NCBI GenBank assembly: GCA_022707665.1
Contig: JAKJAE010000088.1
Span: 1 to 9,034 of the forward strand
Length of the DNA: 9,034 nt
From: Chloroflexota bacterium
GTDB taxonomy: Bacteria; Chloroflexota; Anaerolineae; B4-G1; SLSP01
Direction: 5' to 3'
How positions within the stretch are numbered: the first letter of the stretch is position 1; every line of letters starts with the position of its first letter. Under the pieces are notes generated by a model that was not told where the DNA came from, ran no database searches, and saw only the letters and a program-made list of their open reading frames with translations. Made by a program: the position numbers and the translations under genes. Below are positions 6,399 through 9,034 of this stretch, piece after piece.

Positions 6399-7880
6399 AT
6401 GACGGTACGTGTTCGTTTCGCTCCAAGCCCCACCGGTTACCCCCATATCGGCAACGTCCGCACAGTTGTGTTCAACTGGCTCTTTGCCAGACAGCAGCAC
6501 GGGGCCTTTGTCCTGCGCATCGAGGATACCGACCAGGAACGCTTCGTACGAGATGCCCTGAGGGTGATCGAGGACAGCCTGCAGTGGCTTGGACTCGACT
6601 GGGATGAAGGGCCAGGCAAGGGCGGCAACTGCGGCCCCTACGTTCAGTCCCAGCGTCTCCAGATCTACCAGCAGAAGGCCGAGGAGCTCGTGTCGATGGG
6701 CAAAGCCTATCGCTGCAACTGCTCTCAGGAACGGCTCGACACCATCCGCGAGGCTATGCGCGCCGAGGGCAAGACACCGATGTACGATGGCCTGTGTCGT
6801 GACAAACCGGCAGGTGCCGTTTCCAAGGATGAGTCCCACGTGATCCGGCTGAAGGTACCACGCGAGGGGATCACAACCTTCCACGATGTCCTCCGCGGCG
6901 ACATCTCCATTGAGAACGCACTGCTGGATGACCAGATCCTTCTGAAGAGCGATGGGTTTCCCACGTACCACCTTGCTGTCGTTGTCGACGACCATATGAT
7001 GCAGATCAGCCACGTAATGCGAGGCGACGACTGGATTCCCAGTACACCCAAGCGCATCCTCATCTACCAGGCCTTTGGATGGACGCCACCGATCTTTATC
7101 CACGTGCCCCTGGTACTTGGTGCAGACGGCAAGAAGCTGGGGAAGCGGCATGGTGCGACCTCGGTGGACGAGTTCCGCCGCGCCGGCTATCTCCCGGAGG
7201 CCCTCGTGAACTTCCTGGCGTTGCTCGGTTGGTCGCCGGGGGAGGGGGAGCAGCAGGAAATCTTCAGCCGAGAGGAACTGATCGCTCGCTTTGACATAGC
7301 GCACATCAATCTTGCACCTGCGGTCTTTTCCTACGACAAACTCGACTGGATGAACGGGCAATACATCCGGAAAATGGGCGAGGAGGAGCTGCTGGAACGG
7401 TTGATCCCCTACTGGCAGGACGCGGGGCTGATTGAGACTCCCGTGGCGACCGAGACGCTTCCCACCCTGCGCATCTTGGTGCCGCTCGTACAAGAGCGAC
7501 TCACGACACTCCGTGATGTTGTGGCATTGACGGACTTCGTCTTCCAGGAAGTTGCCGAACCACCCGTTGAGGCCTTGGTGGGCAAGGCGATGACCGTGGA
7601 GCAAAGCCTGGAAGCGATACTCGCTGTTCAGCGTCTGCTCGGTGGGCTCGTGCAGTTTGCCCCGGATTCGATGGAGGAGCCTATGCGGTCGCTGGCCAAG
7701 GAACTGGGGCTCAAACCGGGACAGTTATTCGGAATCGTACGTAATGCCGTCACGGGCAAAGCCGTCTCGCCCCCGCTCTTCGGTAGCATCCAGGCCGTGG
7801 GTCGCGAGCGGACACTGAAACGATTGGAGACTGCGGAGCATGTCCTGGTAGCCCACATCGAGGCGACAAAGGCGGCGTGA
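6399..7880 (+). CDS. gltX: Glutamate-tRNA ligase (class I GluRS)
   Basis: It charges tRNA(Glu) with glutamate in the cytosol; in bacteria lacking GlnRS it may also charge tRNA(Gln) for GatCAB, which cannot be judged here. At 493 aa it is the normal GluRS length. The Rossmann catalytic domain has FAPSPTGYPHIGN (7-19, the HIGH motif), LRIEDTD (39-45), and a CxC...Y...C zinc-type cluster (C106, C108, Y129, C133). It also has FPTYHLAVVVDD (187-198), HVMRGDDW (205-212) and DGKKLGKRHGA (243-253, the KMSKS-type loop). The helical anticodon-binding domain fills the C-terminal third and ends with the usual RNAVTGKAVSPPLF segment (448-461). The KMSKS-type loop reads KLGKR instead of the usual KLSKR. 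The ATG at 6399 is supported by AGGAGGG 8 nt upstream. Confidence 0.97.
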   Translation: MTVRVRFAPSPTGYPHIGNVRTVVFNWLFARQQHGAFVLRIEDTDQERFVRDALRVIEDSLQWLGLDWDEGPGKGGNCGPYVQSQRLQIYQQKAEELVSMGKAYRCNCSQERLDTIREAMRAEGKTPMYDGLCRDKPAGAVSKDESHVIRLKVPREGITTFHDVLRGDISIENALLDDQILLKSDGFPTYHLAVVVDDHMMQISHVMRGDDWIPSTPKRILIYQAFGWTPPIFIHVPLVLGADGKKLGKRHGATSVDEFRRAGYLPEALVNFLALLGWSPGEGEQQEIFSREELIARFDIAHINLAPAVFSYDKLDWMNGQYIRKMGEEELLERLIPYWQDAGLIETPVATETLPTLRILVPLVQERLTTLRDVVALTDFVFQEVAEPPVEALVGKAMTVEQSLEAILAVQRLLGGLVQFAPDSMEEPMRSLAKELGLKPGQLFGIVRNAVTGKAVSPPLFGSIQAVGRERTLKRLETAEHVLVAHIEATKAA

Positions 7881-7897
7881 CGCTACGCCCACCTGTG

Positions 7898-7933
7898 CGC
7901 CCGGCACTCTCGCGAAGAGGGATGTGCCGGGCG
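7898..7933. terminator. GC-rich hairpin between convergent gltX and rsmA
   Basis: CGCCCGGCAC (7898-7907) and GTGCCGGGCG (7924-7933) form a perfect 10-bp stem. The 16-nt loop contains a smaller CTCT/AGAG pairing. It begins 17 nt after the gltX stop and lies between two convergent genes, where a bidirectional terminator is expected. Neither side has a convincing U-tract, so it may rely on Rho or act as an mRNA 3'-end stabiliser. The rest of 7881-8002 shows nothing else I can support. Confidence 0.55.
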
Positions 7934-8002
7934 TCTGCATTTCCGGGCTCCTCAATCCAGGCCAGTTTGGGACAGAGCACCCCGCGCAGATGCGGAGCGT
8001 CC

Positions 8003-8887
8003 CTACATATCAGCCCCAACCAATAGGGGCGAGAGTCCTGCATTGACCTGCCCCCACTCCGCGATCGACAGGGTCTCGGCGCGGCGCGTTGGATCGATGT
8101 CCTGGCCACGTAGCACCTTCGCAACGGCCTCTGGATCCAGCGCGAGATCGGCAGACAATGAGTTCCGAAGCTGTTTCCGGCGCTGGGAAAAGCCGGCCCT
8201 GGCCACACGGAAGAACCGCTGGACATCAGCCACCGCAAAGGGCGGCTCCTCGTAGGTTCTGATCCGAACGACGGCCGACTCCACCTTGGGCGGCGGGTAG
8301 AAGGCCCCGCGTCGCAACCGTAAGCAGAGCTCAGGCCTGCCGTAGAATTGGACGCTGACCGCCAGCAGGCTCATGTCGCCCGGAAGTGCCACCATCCGCT
8401 CCGCCACCTCTCTCTGAACAGTGAGGACCAGCTGCAGCGGCCGTACTCTCGCTTCCAGAAGGTGGCGTACGACGGCGTTTGTGACGTAGTAGGGTAGGTT
8501 CGCGACCACGTGATAGTGCAACAGACGCCTTCCCCACAGCGGCGGTCCCAAGGATCCCTCAGGTACAGATAGCAGCAAAGCGGGATCAAGCGTAAGGATA
8601 TCGCCACGGACCACTCGCACGTGCTGCCACGGCGCCATCTCAGCGCTCAGCACCTCAGCCAGCGCCGGATCCGTCTCGACTGCAACGACACATCCCGCCC
8701 GCACAGCCAGAGCCGTGGTCAGCGTGCCCACACCGGCACCGACCTCTAGAACCGTGTCTTCAGCCGACAGACCAGCACAATCCGCAATCCGATCGGGTGC
8801 AGAAGGGTCAATGAGGAAGTTTTGGCCCAGTGACCTCCTTGGGCGGAGGTCATGGCGACCTAACAGGTCGCGAGGGTCGGACATCAT
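8003..8887 (-). CDS. rsmA: 16S rRNA (adenine(1518)-N6/adenine(1519)-N6)-dimethyltransferase RsmA (KsgA)
   Basis: It dimethylates two adjacent adenines near the 3' end of 16S rRNA using S-adenosylmethionine, late in 30S maturation. The 294-aa protein shows LGQNFLID (20-27), the SAM-binding motif EVGAGVGTLT (48-57), the acidic ribose-binding strand end ETD (71-73), GDI (95-97), the catalytic NLPYY (130-134) and FYPPPKVES (196-204), then the C-terminal helical domain with RRKQLRNSL (236-244). The stretch at 100-128, before NLPYY, looks somewhat longer than usual. The start is ATG at 8887 (a second ATG follows at 8884). It overlaps the stop of the upstream 3D-domain gene as ATGA and has no clear Shine-Dalgarno, so translational coupling is likely. 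Confidence 0.96.
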   Translation of the reverse strand: MMSDPRDLLGRHDLRPRRSLGQNFLIDPSAPDRIADCAGLSAEDTVLEVGAGVGTLTTALAVRAGCVVAVETDPALAEVLSAEMAPWQHVRVVRGDILTLDPALLLSVPEGSLGPPLWGRRLLHYHVVANLPYYVTNAVVRHLLEARVRPLQLVLTVQREVAERMVALPGDMSLLAVSVQFYGRPELCLRLRRGAFYPPPKVESAVVRIRTYEEPPFAVADVQRFFRVARAGFSQRRKQLRNSLSADLALDPEAVAKVLRGQDIDPTRRAETLSIAEWGQVNAGLSPLLVGADM

Positions 8888-9034
8888 GGTCCGGTGTAGT
8901 TGATGCGGGCAGGTACCGGAGTGAGCAAATAGACATCGACCCAGCGATGCCAGAGCTTGAGGTTCGCGTCGCTGTAACCCAGGTCGATGCGCTTGCCCTT
9001 GATCGCGCCACCGGTATCACCTGCATAGCCAATT
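8884..9034 (-). CDS. 3D-domain cell-wall protein (C-terminal end; begins beyond the right edge)
   Basis: Only the last 49 codons are in the window; the first complete codon starts at 9033. The sequence YAGDTGGAIKGKRIDLGYSD (3-22), followed by LWHRWVDVYLLTPVP (27-41), is the 3D domain. Two of its conserved aspartates are D6 and D17; the first is off the edge. The fold is shared with MltA and with the catalytic end of Sps/RpfB-type resuscitation factors, which cleave peptidoglycan outside the cell. Its position directly before rsmA matches yabE-rnmV-ksgA in Bacillus and rpfB-ksgA in actinobacteria, so G5/DUF348 domains and a signal peptide may lie upstream; this is inference. The TGA overlaps the rsmA ATG. 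Confidence 0.88.
   Translation of the reverse strand, partial: IGYAGDTGGAIKGKRIDLGYSDANLKLWHRWVDVYLLTPVPARINYTGP

Noticed and set aside
6363..7604. 413-codon open frame antisense to gltX
   Set aside because: It lies wholly opposite a clear gltX, has no family resemblance or RBS support, and is explained by GC-rich codon use.

Overview
The window is a chromosomal housekeeping segment from a GC-rich bacterium. The combination of features fits a rod-shaped Chloroflexota, possibly the Thermomicrobia/Sphaerobacter side: a Gram-negative-type DnaK insert, dnaK ahead of grpE, minCDE followed by a SEDS gene, a 3D-domain gene coupled to rsmA, and a Lit/DUF1461-like membrane protein. The phylum is an inference from protein character and gene order, not from a database search. 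I see no phage, insertion sequence, CRISPR array, tRNA or rRNA.

Left block, minus strand (1-3246): a DUF1461/Lit-like membrane protein (2581-3246), then dnaK (492-2429), then grpE (370 to beyond the left edge). dnaK has a strong ribosome binding site and a possible promoter of its own in 2430-2580. A perfect 14-bp hairpin with a UNCG-type tetraloop sits in the dnaK-grpE gap. Neither CIRCE (HrcA) nor HAIR (HspR) operators are visible.

Central block, plus strand (3424-7880): minC, minD and minE are tightly packed and probably co-transcribed. They are followed by a RodA/FtsW-family SEDS glycosyltransferase and then gltX, which has its own likely promoter. MinC, MinD and MinE place the division septum, and the SEDS protein polymerises peptidoglycan, so this is a cell-shape and division cluster. 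The 177-bp divergent region 3247-3423 carries two extended -10 promoters facing apart and two small dyads. The minC -10 lies so close to its ATG that the mRNA would be nearly leaderless.

Right block, minus strand (8003-9034): the C-terminal end of a 3D-domain cell-wall protein overlaps the start of rsmA (ksgA) by 4 nt. This arrangement resembles the yabE/rpfB-ksgA neighbourhood of Gram-positive bacteria. gltX and rsmA converge on a gap (7881-8002) containing a strong GC hairpin.

No wholly new multi-gene system is evident. The points most worth a second look are the possible SD-sequestering alternative pairing before grpE, the near-leaderless minC promoter with its repeats, the non-canonical motifs in the SEDS protein, the Ser-to-Gly change in the GluRS KMSKS-type loop, and the Lit-like protein.
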